Below are positions 19,808-27,845 of a DNA stretch of 64,000 nt, piece by piece; within the stretch, counting starts at the first letter, position 1; each line of letters starts with the position of its first letter. Both the position numbers and the translations under genes were made by a program. Origin of the DNA: G958295645 sp965242735 (GTDB lineage Bacteria; Gemmatimonadota; Gemmatimonadetes; Longimicrobiales; Gaopeijiaceae); assembly GCA_965242735.1 (NCBI GenBank), contig OZ251497.1:682001-746000 (forward strand), in the 5' to 3' direction. The notes beneath the pieces were generated by a model. The model was not told the origin of the DNA and searched no databases. It worked only from the letters and a program-made list of their open reading frames with translations.

Positions 19808-21048
19808 AGAGCCTCGTCGCGGATGACGTGGCCGCGCTTGGCCGAGGCGACGCAGTCCTCCAGGCTTCCGTACACGACGCCGTAGCCGGTGTTGGCGGGC
19901 GCGTAGTGCGCGAACTTGCCCGAATTGGTCATGAGCACGCCGCCCTCCGGGGGCAGGACGGGGGTCACGACGACGCAGGTGTCCACGACGATCTGCACGC
20001 CCGCGTCTTCGAAGCGCGACAGGCGGTTGGCGGCTTGCAGGCGCTGGTGTTCGTGCCGGCCGGTGCAGGCGTAGAACGGAACGGCGAAGGGGGCCGAGGG
20101 CAGCAGGGCCTCGAGGTCGGCGAATTCGCGAAGCGAGAAGTGCGGGCTGCCGACGGCGACGGCGTGAATCGGGCCGCTGGACGTGGTGCTCAGGGCGTCG
20201 CGCAGCTCGCGGAGGACCTGTGGGGACGGCCTCAGCACGGTTTCCGGCGGCTTCCCGCCGAGAGCCGTCGCCAAGTCCGGAGCTTCCGGCGTGACGCCTT
20301 CGACGTGGAAGAGGCCCACGGCGCCGGACGACGCGGCGGACGCGCCCAAGGCCTTGAGCTGGTCCTCGGTGGTTGCGTCCGGCAACCCGGAGATGGCGGG
20401 CACTCGGTCGCCCACGGCGCGGCCCAGCCAAGCCCCCAGGACCGGAAAGAACACGTCGCGCGTCTTGAGCGCGGGAGCGATCTCGCCCAAGTCCACCAGC
20501 GCCGTGGCCCGGCGATGCTCGTCCAGGTGGAGGCCGGTGCGGGGCGCGCGCGCGGTCAGGGCGCAGCAGATGTCCATGAAGTCGCCGTAGCGGTTGGTGC
20601 GCGCGCCGAGCACGGAGTTGGCGAAGGCGACGGCGTTGCTCTCGCCCCAGGCCACGTGCTCGCCCAGCCGCGGACGATGGCCGGCCTGGTAGGGAGCGCA
20701 GGTCCATGTGGGCCGACAGCCGAGGGCCTCGTACGCCTTCATCTGGCGAAGCGCCATCTCGCGGCGGCGGTCGCCGGCCCGGACGCGCTTGGGATGCAGC
20801 AGGTCCAGCGCGCCCACGTTGAGCGTGGCGGGGACGGCGGTCGCGCCTCCGAGCTCCACCAAGCGCTGGGCGAATTCGACGCCGCCGTCGCCGTGATGCA
20901 GGCATCCGTCGATGTGGGCGGACGCGATCCTCGCCAAGTCGGCCGCGCCGAGCACGTCCGCCATTCGCGTCACGATGCGCATGGCCAACTGGACGGCCGG
21001 CCCCGCTTCGCCCTGGAGCATGGCGGTCTCTTGGTCGGACAGTCTCAC
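19798..21048 (-). CDS. Aconitase X catalytic (large) subunit
   Basis: 416 aa iron-sulfur-type dehydratase of the aconitase X group. Characteristic segments are VRLSDQETAMLQGEAGPAV at the N terminus, SAHIDGCLHHGDGGVEFAQ, TLNVGALDLLHP, TCAPYQAG, GESNAVAFANSVLGARTNRY and VLMTNSGKFAHYAPANTGY near the C terminus. Cys residues in CLHH, CAPY and DTCVVV are cluster or active-site candidates. The GTG start at 21048 has AAGGA seven bases upstream, and the product begins exactly at the family N terminus. It is first in a two-gene operon and divergent from the thiC riboswitch. Confidence 0.86.
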   Translation of the reverse strand: MRLSDQETAMLQGEAGPAVQLAMRIVTRMADVLGAADLARIASAHIDGCLHHGDGGVEFAQRLVELGGATAVPATLNVGALDLLHPKRVRAGDRRREMALRQMKAYEALGCRPTWTCAPYQAGHRPRLGEHVAWGESNAVAFANSVLGARTNRYGDFMDICCALTARAPRTGLHLDEHRRATALVDLGEIAPALKTRDVFFPVLGAWLGRAVGDRVPAISGLPDATTEDQLKALGASAASSGAVGLFHVEGVTPEAPDLATALGGKPPETVLRPSPQVLRELRDALSTTSSGPIHAVAVGSPHFSLREFADLEALLPSAPFAVPFYACTGRHEHQRLQAANRLSRFEDAGVQIVVDTCVVVTPVLPPEGGVLMTNSGKFAHYAPANTGYGVVYGSLEDCVASAKRGHVIRDEALWS

Positions 21049-21213
21049 GCGCGCGTCCTTGAGCTGGCGGGGAGCGTCGCGGACCGGCGCGAGGACACAG
21101 CGCCGGCCCGGCTTTGGAAGCGTATAGTCAGGACGCCGGCCGGTTGTCGGCAAGCCGCGGGCCCCGGCGATGCCGTCCCCTCGCGTCCAACCGCGTCCCC
21201 GCCTTACCTTCCT

Positions 21214-21368
21214 TGGGTCGCCGGGGGCATCCCCTTGACCTGGAGTCCGGAGCCGCGCGTCTCCGCGCCGCACATGCGGAGGACGCGGGCGGCCCGGCGT
21301 TGCGCCAAGGGGATTGAGACTGCACCCCAGAACCTGATCCGGCTGATACCGGCGTAGGGAGCGCGACC
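21214..21368 (+). promoter_or_regulatory. TPP (thiamine pyrophosphate) riboswitch of thiC
   Basis: The 3' half matches the conserved THI-box core: tgcaccccagaacctgatcc (21321-21340), then ggctgataccggcgtaggga (to 21360). It is preceded by ttgaga at 21314-21319 in place of the usual ctgaga. The 5' part supplies GGGGG (21223-21227) to pair with CCCC in helix P2. Arms 21231-21237 and 21306-21312 (CCCCTTG/CAAGGGG) form P3, extended by about 68 bases. P1 can form between 21216-21221 (GGTCGC) and 21363-21368 (GCGACC), ending at the base before the thiC ATG. Binding of TPP should shut off thiC translation. Confidence 0.92.
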
Positions 21369-23282
21369 ATGGCGGCCCACCGGCCAAGGTCTCGCTTTCG
21401 CCCGGCGACGGCGCCGCGCGGCCGGGGAGACGACTCTTCCATGATCAAGCCCAAGGCTGCGTTGGCCGACCCTTCTTCCGCCCGGCACGCGAGACGCCCC
21501 GACCAGACAGTCGACGGCCGCCCGACGGAACTTGGCGGCAGGTCCGCTTCTGCGCCGGCTGCCCGCGCGGCCTCGGCGTCCGACTACGGCGACGCCTTCC
21601 CGGCGTCCAAGCGCGTCTTCGCCGAAGGACCCGGCGGGGCCGGCGTTCCCATGCGCGAGATCGCCCTGTCGGGGGGCGAGCCTCCGTTGCGCGTGTACGA
21701 CACGAGCGGCCCGCAAGGTGGCGATCCTCGGCAGGGCTTGCCCTTGGTTCGCGAGGCGTGGATCCGGAGCCGGGACGTGCGCGAGACGGGCAGGGCGGCG
21801 ACCCTGACGCCGGGCCGCAAGGACGATCCCCTGGCCGTGCCCGCCACGTTGGCCCGCGTCACCCGGCGGGGCAACGGACCCGTCACGCAGATGCACTATG
21901 CGCGGCGCGGCGAGATCACGCCGGAGATGGAATTCGCGGCGGCGCGAGAGAGCATGGACCCGGCGTTCGTGCGCGACGAAGTGGCACGGGGACGCGCCAT
22001 CATCCCGGCCAACGTCAATCATCCGGAGCTGGAGCCGATGATCATCGGACGGGCCTTCAAGGTGAAGGTCAACGCCAACATCGGAAACTCCGCGGTGGCC
22101 TCGTCGATCGACGAGGAAGTCGACAAGCTGCGCTGGGCCACGCTCTGGGGCGCCGACACGGTCATGGACCTGTCCACCGGAAAGAACATTCATGCGACCC
22201 GCGAGTGGATCGTGCGCAATTCGCCGGTCCCCATCGGCACGGTGCCCATCTATCAAGCGTTGGAAAAGGTGGGCGGCGTTCCCGAAGACCTCACCTGGGA
22301 AGTCTACCGCGACACGATCGTGGAACAGTGCGAGCAAGGCGTGGACTACTTCACCGTGCACGCAGGCGTGCTGTTGCGGTATGTGCCGCTGACCGCCGGG
22401 CGAACGACCGGAATCGTGAGCCGCGGCGGCTCCATCCTCGCCAAGTGGTGCATGGCGCATCACAAGGAAAACTTCTTGTACGTGCACTTTCGCGAGCTGT
22501 GCGAGATCATGCGCGAGTACGACGTGTCGTTTTCCTTGGGCGACGGACTGCGGCCGGGCTCGATCGCCGACGCTAACGACGAAGCCCAGTTCGCCGAACT
22601 TCGCACGCAGGGCGAACTCACGCGCATCGCCTGGGAACAGGACGTCCAAGTCATGAACGAAGGCCCCGGCCACGTGCCCATGCATCTCATCAAGGAGAAC
22701 ATGGACAAGCAGTTGGAATGGTGCGACGAGGCGCCCTTCTACACGTTGGGTCCGCTGACCACGGACATCGCGCCGGGCTACGACCACATCACGAGCGCAG
22801 TGGGCGCCGCCATGATCGGCTGGTACGGCACGGCCATGCTCTGCTACGTCACGCCCAAGGAGCATCTGGGCCTGCCCAACCGCGACGACGTGAAGGACGG
22901 CGTGATCGCGTACAAGATCGCCGCCCATGCCGCCGACCTGGCCAAGGGACATCCCGGCGCCCAGGCGTGGGACGACGCGATTTCGAAGGCGCGCTTCGAG
23001 TTCCGCTGGCGCGATCAGTTCAACCTGTCGTTGGATCCCGTGACTGCTCGGGAATTCCACGACGAGACGTTGCCCGCCGAGGGCGCCAAGGTCGCCCACT
23101 TCTGCTCGATGTGCGGCCCGAAGTTCTGTTCGATGAAGATCAGCGACGACATCCGCCGCTTCGCCGAGGAGCGCGGGCTGGGCAGCGTCGAGGAAGCGGT
23201 CGCCGCGGGCATGGACGAGAAGGCGCGGGAGTTCCGGGACGCGGGCGGCGAGCTGTACGTGGCGGGCGCTGCGGGCTCGTGA
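21369..23282 (+). CDS. thiC: Phosphomethylpyrimidine synthase ThiC
   Basis: Radical SAM enzyme that converts aminoimidazole ribotide to the hydroxymethylpyrimidine phosphate half of thiamine; 637 aa. Family marks include GKNIHATREWI, VPIGTVPIYQALEK, YFTVHAGVLLRYVPL, NEGPGHVPMH, GPLTTDIAPGYDHITSAVG, YVTPKEHLGLPN and the C-terminal cluster-binding CSMCGPKFCSM (CxxCxxxxC). The ATG at 21369 directly follows helix P1 of the riboswitch and uses the aptamer's own AGGGA as ribosome site. A second ATG at 21441 is possible. No other thi genes are adjacent. Confidence 0.97.
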   Translation: MAAHRPRSRFRPATAPRGRGDDSSMIKPKAALADPSSARHARRPDQTVDGRPTELGGRSASAPAARAASASDYGDAFPASKRVFAEGPGGAGVPMREIALSGGEPPLRVYDTSGPQGGDPRQGLPLVREAWIRSRDVRETGRAATLTPGRKDDPLAVPATLARVTRRGNGPVTQMHYARRGEITPEMEFAAARESMDPAFVRDEVARGRAIIPANVNHPELEPMIIGRAFKVKVNANIGNSAVASSIDEEVDKLRWATLWGADTVMDLSTGKNIHATREWIVRNSPVPIGTVPIYQALEKVGGVPEDLTWEVYRDTIVEQCEQGVDYFTVHAGVLLRYVPLTAGRTTGIVSRGGSILAKWCMAHHKENFLYVHFRELCEIMREYDVSFSLGDGLRPGSIADANDEAQFAELRTQGELTRIAWEQDVQVMNEGPGHVPMHLIKENMDKQLEWCDEAPFYTLGPLTTDIAPGYDHITSAVGAAMIGWYGTAMLCYVTPKEHLGLPNRDDVKDGVIAYKIAAHAADLAKGHPGAQAWDDAISKARFEFRWRDQFNLSLDPVTAREFHDETLPAEGAKVAHFCSMCGPKFCSMKISDDIRRFAEERGLGSVEEAVAAGMDEKAREFRDAGGELYVAGAAGS

Positions 23283-23342
23283 CGGACGGCGTGCGGCCGT
23301 GACCGGTCGGCAGGCGGCCGTGACCGGCGGTGCGGGTCCGTG
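23283..23342 (+). repeat. Short tandem repeat between thiC and next gene
   Basis: The motif gcggccgtgaccgg occurs twice (about 23293 and 23315), followed by a variant gcgggtccgtgaccg that contains the GTG used as start of the next gene. The spacing is about 22 bases. It is another small tandem patch. Confidence 0.55.
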
Positions 23343-25511
23343 ACCGCGATTGCGCTCGTCTCGCGGCCCAGAGCACGGGTCTTCCGCCCCGGTTGGGGCC
23401 GCTTCGCAGGCGCCGGGGTGCGCGGCAGTGGACTGCGAGGACTGTTCGGGCTGGCGTTCGTGATGGCCGCGTGCGACTCGGGGACCGGGCCGGACTCGGT
23501 CGCGCCGGTCGCCTTGGTCGTCGAGGCGGGCGACGATCAGGTCGCGGCGGCCGGCCAGCCGGCGCCGGTGGAGCCGCTGGTGAAGGTCGTGGGGGCCTCC
23601 GGGGGCGGGCTCGCGGGCGCGACGGTGACGTTTCGCGTCGTGTTGGGCGGCGGGAGCGTGCAGTCGGCCGAGGCCGTCACGGGCGCGGACGGAACGGCGT
23701 CTCCGGGGCGGTGGACGCTGGGCGCCAAGGGACGGCAGCGTCTCGAAGCGTCGGTGGCGGGGCTGGCGGCCGTCTTCTTCAATGCGGGGGCGTCCGGCGT
23801 TGCCGCGTCGATCTCCGTCGTGGCCGGAGACGGGCAACGGGGCGAAGTCGGGTCGGCGGTCGCGGTGGCGCCCGAGGTACGCGTGCAGGAGGCGTCCGGC
23901 GCGCCGGCGCCCTTCGTGCCGGTGACGTTCGCGGCCGGCCAGGGCCAAGTGGGCCGGGCGCTCGTCTACACCGGAGAGGACGGGCGGGCTTCCGCCGAGA
24001 GCTGGACGCTGGGACCGGCCTCGGGACCGCAGCAGCTGATCGCGGGGGTCGCGGGGAGCGGCATCGAGAACAACCCCGTGGTCTTTCGAGCCAAGGCCAC
24101 GCCGTCCTTGCCGGCGCGGTTCACGCTGTCGCCGGGCGCGACGGCGCCGGAAGTGGAGCGGTACTACTGGCCGCCCGCGACCGTGCGGGTCGAGGACGCC
24201 CACGGAAACGGCGTGCCCTGGGTGGCCGTGGGCCTCGAGGCCGGGGGCGGGGGACGGGTCCAGGACTCGGTCGTCTACACCGACGGACGGGGCGTCGCGG
24301 CCGTGGGCCGATGGATCATGGGGCCGGCCGCGGGCGCGCGAAACACGCTGACGGCCACCATTCTGTCGGTGGGGGCGCCCGCGACGGGAAATTCGGCCAC
24401 CATCGCCGCCGTCGCGCAGGCCGCCGACTTCGACATCGAAGTCCACCACCTTTCCGAGCCACTGCCCGCCCTGGTCGGCGCCCTGGAGGCCGCGCGCGAG
24501 ACCTGGGAGTCGGCGATCAAGGCCGACGTGCTGGGTCCCTATTGGCTGCGCCAGAGCGTGGGCCGGTGCTTCGCCGATCCCGAGACGACCTTGGCGGGCT
24601 GGCCCGCGCGGTTCGTGATCGACGATCACCTGGTGTTCTCGCTGACGATGCCCGTGGACGGGGCGGGCGGGACGGTCGCGCGATCGGGGTGGTGTTGGGC
24701 GCTGACCGACAGAGGAGAAGTCTGGCCTGCGATTTCCGTGGTCGTGTTCGACGAGGCCGACGTGGCCGCGATGTCGCCCGGCACGCTCGCCGACTTGGCG
24801 CGGCACCACCTCGCCCACGCGCTGGGGTTCGGCACGACGCTGTGGAACCAGAAGCGTCTCCTGAGCGGCGGCGCCGGTGCGCCGGAGGGACTCCACTTCA
24901 CTGGTTCGGAGGCCGGCGCGGCGTTCGAGTCGTTGGGCGGCGGCGCGTCGTCCGGCCAGGGGGTCCCGCTCGATCCGCGTTCGGAGAGGGACGGCAACAT
25001 GCACTGGCGGGCGTCCGTGTTCGGGCCCGAGCTGCTCACCGAAGTCCTGCGCGTGGGGCAGCCCAACCCGCTCAGCGTCGTGACGCTGGCCAGCATGCGC
25101 GACTCCGGCTGGAAGATCGTCGACTACGGCGCGGCGGACGACTACGCGCTGCCGGACGGCGGAAGCGGGCAGGCGGGCGCCCGGCTTCACGCGGGGCGGC
25201 ATGGCGGCGCCGAGGGCGGGTTGAGCGCGCAACGTGGGGACGCTTGGCGCGCGCACCTCGGGGTCTCGCGACGCGCCGCCGCCGAGAACGAGCCCGGCGG
25301 GCAAGCGATCTGGCTGGGCGACGACGGGCTGGCGTTGCCCCGCTTGGTGCTTGACGCCGGGACCGGCGCGGTGCGGCGCGCCAGTGGGTCCGCCGGTCCT
25401 CTGGCAGTGCCCGTTCGTCCTCGCCCCCGCCCGGCGGCCGAAGGATCCGGCCGCGCCCCGGGCGATCGCGGCGGGGCGTCCGTTCCCGTCCCAGGCGCCT
25501 TGGACGCGTAG
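23340..25511 (+). CDS. Ig-repeat lipoprotein with inactive-looking leishmanolysin-type metalloprotease domain
   Basis: 723 aa. A hydrophobic leader ends in FVMAACDSG (lipobox), then come three or more bacterial Ig-like repeats (patterns VEAGDDQVAAAGQ, GATVTFRV, GRWTLG; VVAGDGQRGEVG, ESWTLGPASGPQQL; VRVEDAHGNGVPWVAV). From about residue 360 there is an M8-like domain. Where the paralogue downstream has HELAH, this protein has HHLAH (residues 489-493, codons 24804-24818), so the catalytic Glu is His. The Met-turn-like region GNMHWRASVFGPELLTE and NPLSVVTLASMRDSGW are kept. The C-terminal 120 residues are low-complexity and run into a tandem repeat. The start is GTG 23340 or the shorter GTG 23418. 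Confidence 0.78.
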   Translation: MTAIALVSRPRARVFRPGWGRFAGAGVRGSGLRGLFGLAFVMAACDSGTGPDSVAPVALVVEAGDDQVAAAGQPAPVEPLVKVVGASGGGLAGATVTFRVVLGGGSVQSAEAVTGADGTASPGRWTLGAKGRQRLEASVAGLAAVFFNAGASGVAASISVVAGDGQRGEVGSAVAVAPEVRVQEASGAPAPFVPVTFAAGQGQVGRALVYTGEDGRASAESWTLGPASGPQQLIAGVAGSGIENNPVVFRAKATPSLPARFTLSPGATAPEVERYYWPPATVRVEDAHGNGVPWVAVGLEAGGGGRVQDSVVYTDGRGVAAVGRWIMGPAAGARNTLTATILSVGAPATGNSATIAAVAQAADFDIEVHHLSEPLPALVGALEAARETWESAIKADVLGPYWLRQSVGRCFADPETTLAGWPARFVIDDHLVFSLTMPVDGAGGTVARSGWCWALTDRGEVWPAISVVVFDEADVAAMSPGTLADLARHHLAHALGFGTTLWNQKRLLSGGAGAPEGLHFTGSEAGAAFESLGGGASSGQGVPLDPRSERDGNMHWRASVFGPELLTEVLRVGQPNPLSVVTLASMRDSGWKIVDYGAADDYALPDGGSGQAGARLHAGRHGGAEGGLSAQRGDAWRAHLGVSRRAAAENEPGGQAIWLGDDGLALPRLVLDAGTGAVRRASGSAGPLAVPVRPRPRPAAEGSGRAPGDRGGASVPVPGALDA

Positions 25512-25740
25512 CCCGGATGGGACGCCGACGTGCTCGTTTCCGTCCCCGGCGCTCTGGACGCGCGGCCCAGAAGGGACGCCGGGGTCCTCTTTCCTGCGCC
25601 CGGCGCCTTGGACGCGTAGTCCGGATGGGTCGCCGGCGTGCTCGCTTCCGTCCCCGGCGCCCTGGACGCGCGGCCCGGATGGGACGCCGGCCTACTTTCT
25701 GCTCCGGCCGCGCTGGCCGCATGGTCCAGAGGGGTCGTCG
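25470..25740 (+). repeat. 54-bp tandem repeat array between paralogous protease genes
   Basis: The anchor tggacgcg falls at 25501, 25555, 25609 and 25663 (exact 54-base steps), with a degenerate fifth copy at 25714 and a partial copy before 25501. Between anchors the units share a gatggg-acgccgg-tgctc-ttccgtcccc layout with point changes. The unit is 18 codons long, and one frame reads as a degenerate APWTRSPDGTPAC-like peptide repeat. There are no spacers of unique sequence, so this is not a CRISPR. Confidence 0.88.
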
Positions 25741-27622
25741 CCGCGCGACGGCAGCCTTGCTGCTCGCCGCGGCCCCGGCGGCCGTCTTCGTCGCGTCATG
25801 CGACGACCCGGCGGGCACGGCGCCCGCGTCGCCGGTGGCCGCGCTGGTCGAGTCGGGCGGGGGACAGCGAGGCCAAGCGGGCGCCGGGCTGCCGGTTGGT
25901 TTGACGGTCAAGGTGGTCGACGGGACGGGTGCGGGCGTCGCGGGCGTGGAGGTCGCTTTTCGTCCGGCGCCGGGGTCGGGCCGCATGGAGACGAGCCGGG
26001 CGACGACGGCCACCGGCGGACTGGCCTCGGCCGGAATCTGGACGTTGGGCGAAGCCGTGGGACAGCAGCGGGTCGAGGCGGTCGTGGACGGCTTGGCGCC
26101 GGCGGTCTTCACGGCCATGGCGACGGGGATTCCGGCTTCCGTGCGCGTGGTGGCCGGCGACGGGCAAGCGGGGGTCGTGGGCGAGCGCGTGCCGGTCTCG
26201 CCGGTCGTGCGCGTCTCCGATGCGCAGGGCAGGCCGCTGGCGGGGATCGCGGTCGCGTTCATCGCCCGAAGCGGAGCCGTGGCAGGCGCCCAGGCCGTCA
26301 CTTCCCAGCGAGGCGAGGCGTCGCCCGAAGCCTGGACGCTCGGACCCGTCGCGGGCGCCCAGGAGCTGCTGGCCGCCGTGCCGGGCGGGGGAGTCGAAGG
26401 CAATCCCGCCACGGTGCGCGCGCTCGCGAAGCCGGGTCCGGCTGCCTCGTTGCGCGTCGCGGCCGGGGACGGCCAGCAAGTGGAAGCGGGCTCGGCCGCG
26501 CGGGTGCCTCCCAGGGTGCATGTCGGCGACCGGCACGGAAACGGCGTGCAGGGCGTGCGCGTGACGTTCGCGGTCGGGGCGGGGGGCGGCCGCGTCGCCG
26601 GCGGCCAGCAGGTCACCGACAGCTTGGGACACGCGGAGGTGGACGAATGGACCGTCGGCGCGACCTTGGGCCCTGGACATGTTCTGGAGGCGACGGCGGC
26701 CTCCGGAGGCGCGGACTTCGTGGGCACGAGCGTCTCGTTCTCGGCGACCGCCGTCGCTCCGTCCTTCGACTTGCAGTTGGTCCACGCCAGCCCGTCGCGG
26801 CTCACGCCGGCTCTGCGCACCGTGTTCGCGGCCGCCGAGGCGCGCTGGGAGACGGCGATCGGAGGCAACTTGTCGCCGGTCGCGGTGAGGGGCGAAGACT
26901 TGGCCCGTTGCACGGACGCGCTCGAGCATCCGCCGCTGCGCCGCGTCGACGACGTGCTGGCGTTCGCCGTCTTGGAGGAAGTCGACGGCCCGGGCGGGAT
27001 CGTCGCGTCGGCGGGGCCGTGCTTCCTGCGCGAGGAGAACGGACTGCCCGCGGTCGGCGTCTTCTCGCTGGACGCCGCGGACGTGGAACGTCTGGACGAG
27101 CTGGGTCACCTGTTCGGCACGGTGCTCCACGAGCTGGCTCACGTGCTGGGCTTCGGGACGCTCTGGCGCTTTCACGACCTGCTGCGCGACCCCGCCGGGT
27201 CCACACCGGCCGCCGCCGACACGCACTTCGACGGTCCCGCGGCGGTCGCCCGTTTCGATCTCGTCGGCGGCGCGGCCTACGCCCAGGCCAAGGTGCCCGT
27301 GGAGAACCGCTACGGCGCCGGCACGCGAAACCTGCACTGGCGCGAATCGGTTCTCGGAGACGAGCTGATGACCGGCCTGATCGATCCCGGCACGCTGAAT
27401 CCGTTCAGCGCCGTGACGATCGCCTCGATGGAAGACCTGGGCTACGCCGGCGTCGACTACGCCGCGGCCGACGCCTACCGCTTGCCGTCAGCCCGCGCCC
27501 GCCGCGCACCTCCCTCGTCGCGCCCGCCGATCGTGCTGACCCAAGACGTTCGCCAAGGCCCGGTGGGCGTGCTGAACACACGCGGGGAAGTCGTGCGCTG
27601 GTTGGCGCCGCCTGCCCGTTGA
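25721..27622 (+). CDS. Ig-repeat lipoprotein with leishmanolysin-type metalloprotease domain (active form)
   Basis: 633 aa, clear paralogue of the preceding gene. The leader ATAALLLAAAPAAVFVASC ends in a lipobox. Three Ig-like repeats follow (SGGGQRGQAGAGLPV, VEVAFRPAPGSG, SAGIWTLGEAVG; VVAGDGQAGVVG, EAWTLGPVAGAQELL; VAAGDGQQVEAG). The C-terminal domain carries the zinc protease motif LHELAHVLGFGTLW (HELAH at residues 470-474), then RNLHWRESVLGDELMTG and NPFSAVTIASMEDLGY. The Ig repeats probably display the protease at the cell surface. ATG at 25721 lacks a good ribosome site; an in-frame ATG at 25679 is an alternative. Substrate unknown. Confidence 0.82.
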   Translation: MVQRGRRRATAALLLAAAPAAVFVASCDDPAGTAPASPVAALVESGGGQRGQAGAGLPVGLTVKVVDGTGAGVAGVEVAFRPAPGSGRMETSRATTATGGLASAGIWTLGEAVGQQRVEAVVDGLAPAVFTAMATGIPASVRVVAGDGQAGVVGERVPVSPVVRVSDAQGRPLAGIAVAFIARSGAVAGAQAVTSQRGEASPEAWTLGPVAGAQELLAAVPGGGVEGNPATVRALAKPGPAASLRVAAGDGQQVEAGSAARVPPRVHVGDRHGNGVQGVRVTFAVGAGGGRVAGGQQVTDSLGHAEVDEWTVGATLGPGHVLEATAASGGADFVGTSVSFSATAVAPSFDLQLVHASPSRLTPALRTVFAAAEARWETAIGGNLSPVAVRGEDLARCTDALEHPPLRRVDDVLAFAVLEEVDGPGGIVASAGPCFLREENGLPAVGVFSLDAADVERLDELGHLFGTVLHELAHVLGFGTLWRFHDLLRDPAGSTPAAADTHFDGPAAVARFDLVGGAAYAQAKVPVENRYGAGTRNLHWRESVLGDELMTGLIDPGTLNPFSAVTIASMEDLGYAGVDYAAADAYRLPSARARRAPPSSRPPIVLTQDVRQGPVGVLNTRGEVVRWLAPPAR

Positions 27623-27845
27623 GGAGCTCGGCCCGCCTTGCGCGTCCACAGCTCGCCCCTTCGAGGAGCTGCCCCGGGCGTGCCCGCCGCCGGCCCGTTG
27701 AGGATCCCGGCCCGGCCTTGCGCCGACGGCGGAACCAAGCGCGAGCGACCGGGAGGCCGTGCCCGTCGAAGAGCAGGCCGGCCTTGCGCCGCCGGACGCA
27801 AGTGCCGCAGGTTGGCAGTCCCTCGCAACTAACAGGAGAAACTCC
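27623..27845 (+). repeat. Repeat-rich spacer before zinc protease gene
   Basis: Degenerate copies of cgttgaggagctcggcccgccttgcg occur near 27618, 27660 and 27700, with further ccttgcgcc motifs at 27717 and 27782. Period is roughly 40 bases. The only clear signal is CAGGAGA just before 27846, the ribosome site of the next gene. Confidence 0.5.

Noticed and set aside
21204..25304. 1,366-codon minus-strand frame opposite thiC and the Ig-repeat protein
   Set aside because: Composition is that of an antisense shadow; thiC with its riboswitch is on the plus strand.
25470..25740. CRISPR array
   Set aside because: The units are contiguous 54-bp repeats with no unique spacers and no cas genes nearby.
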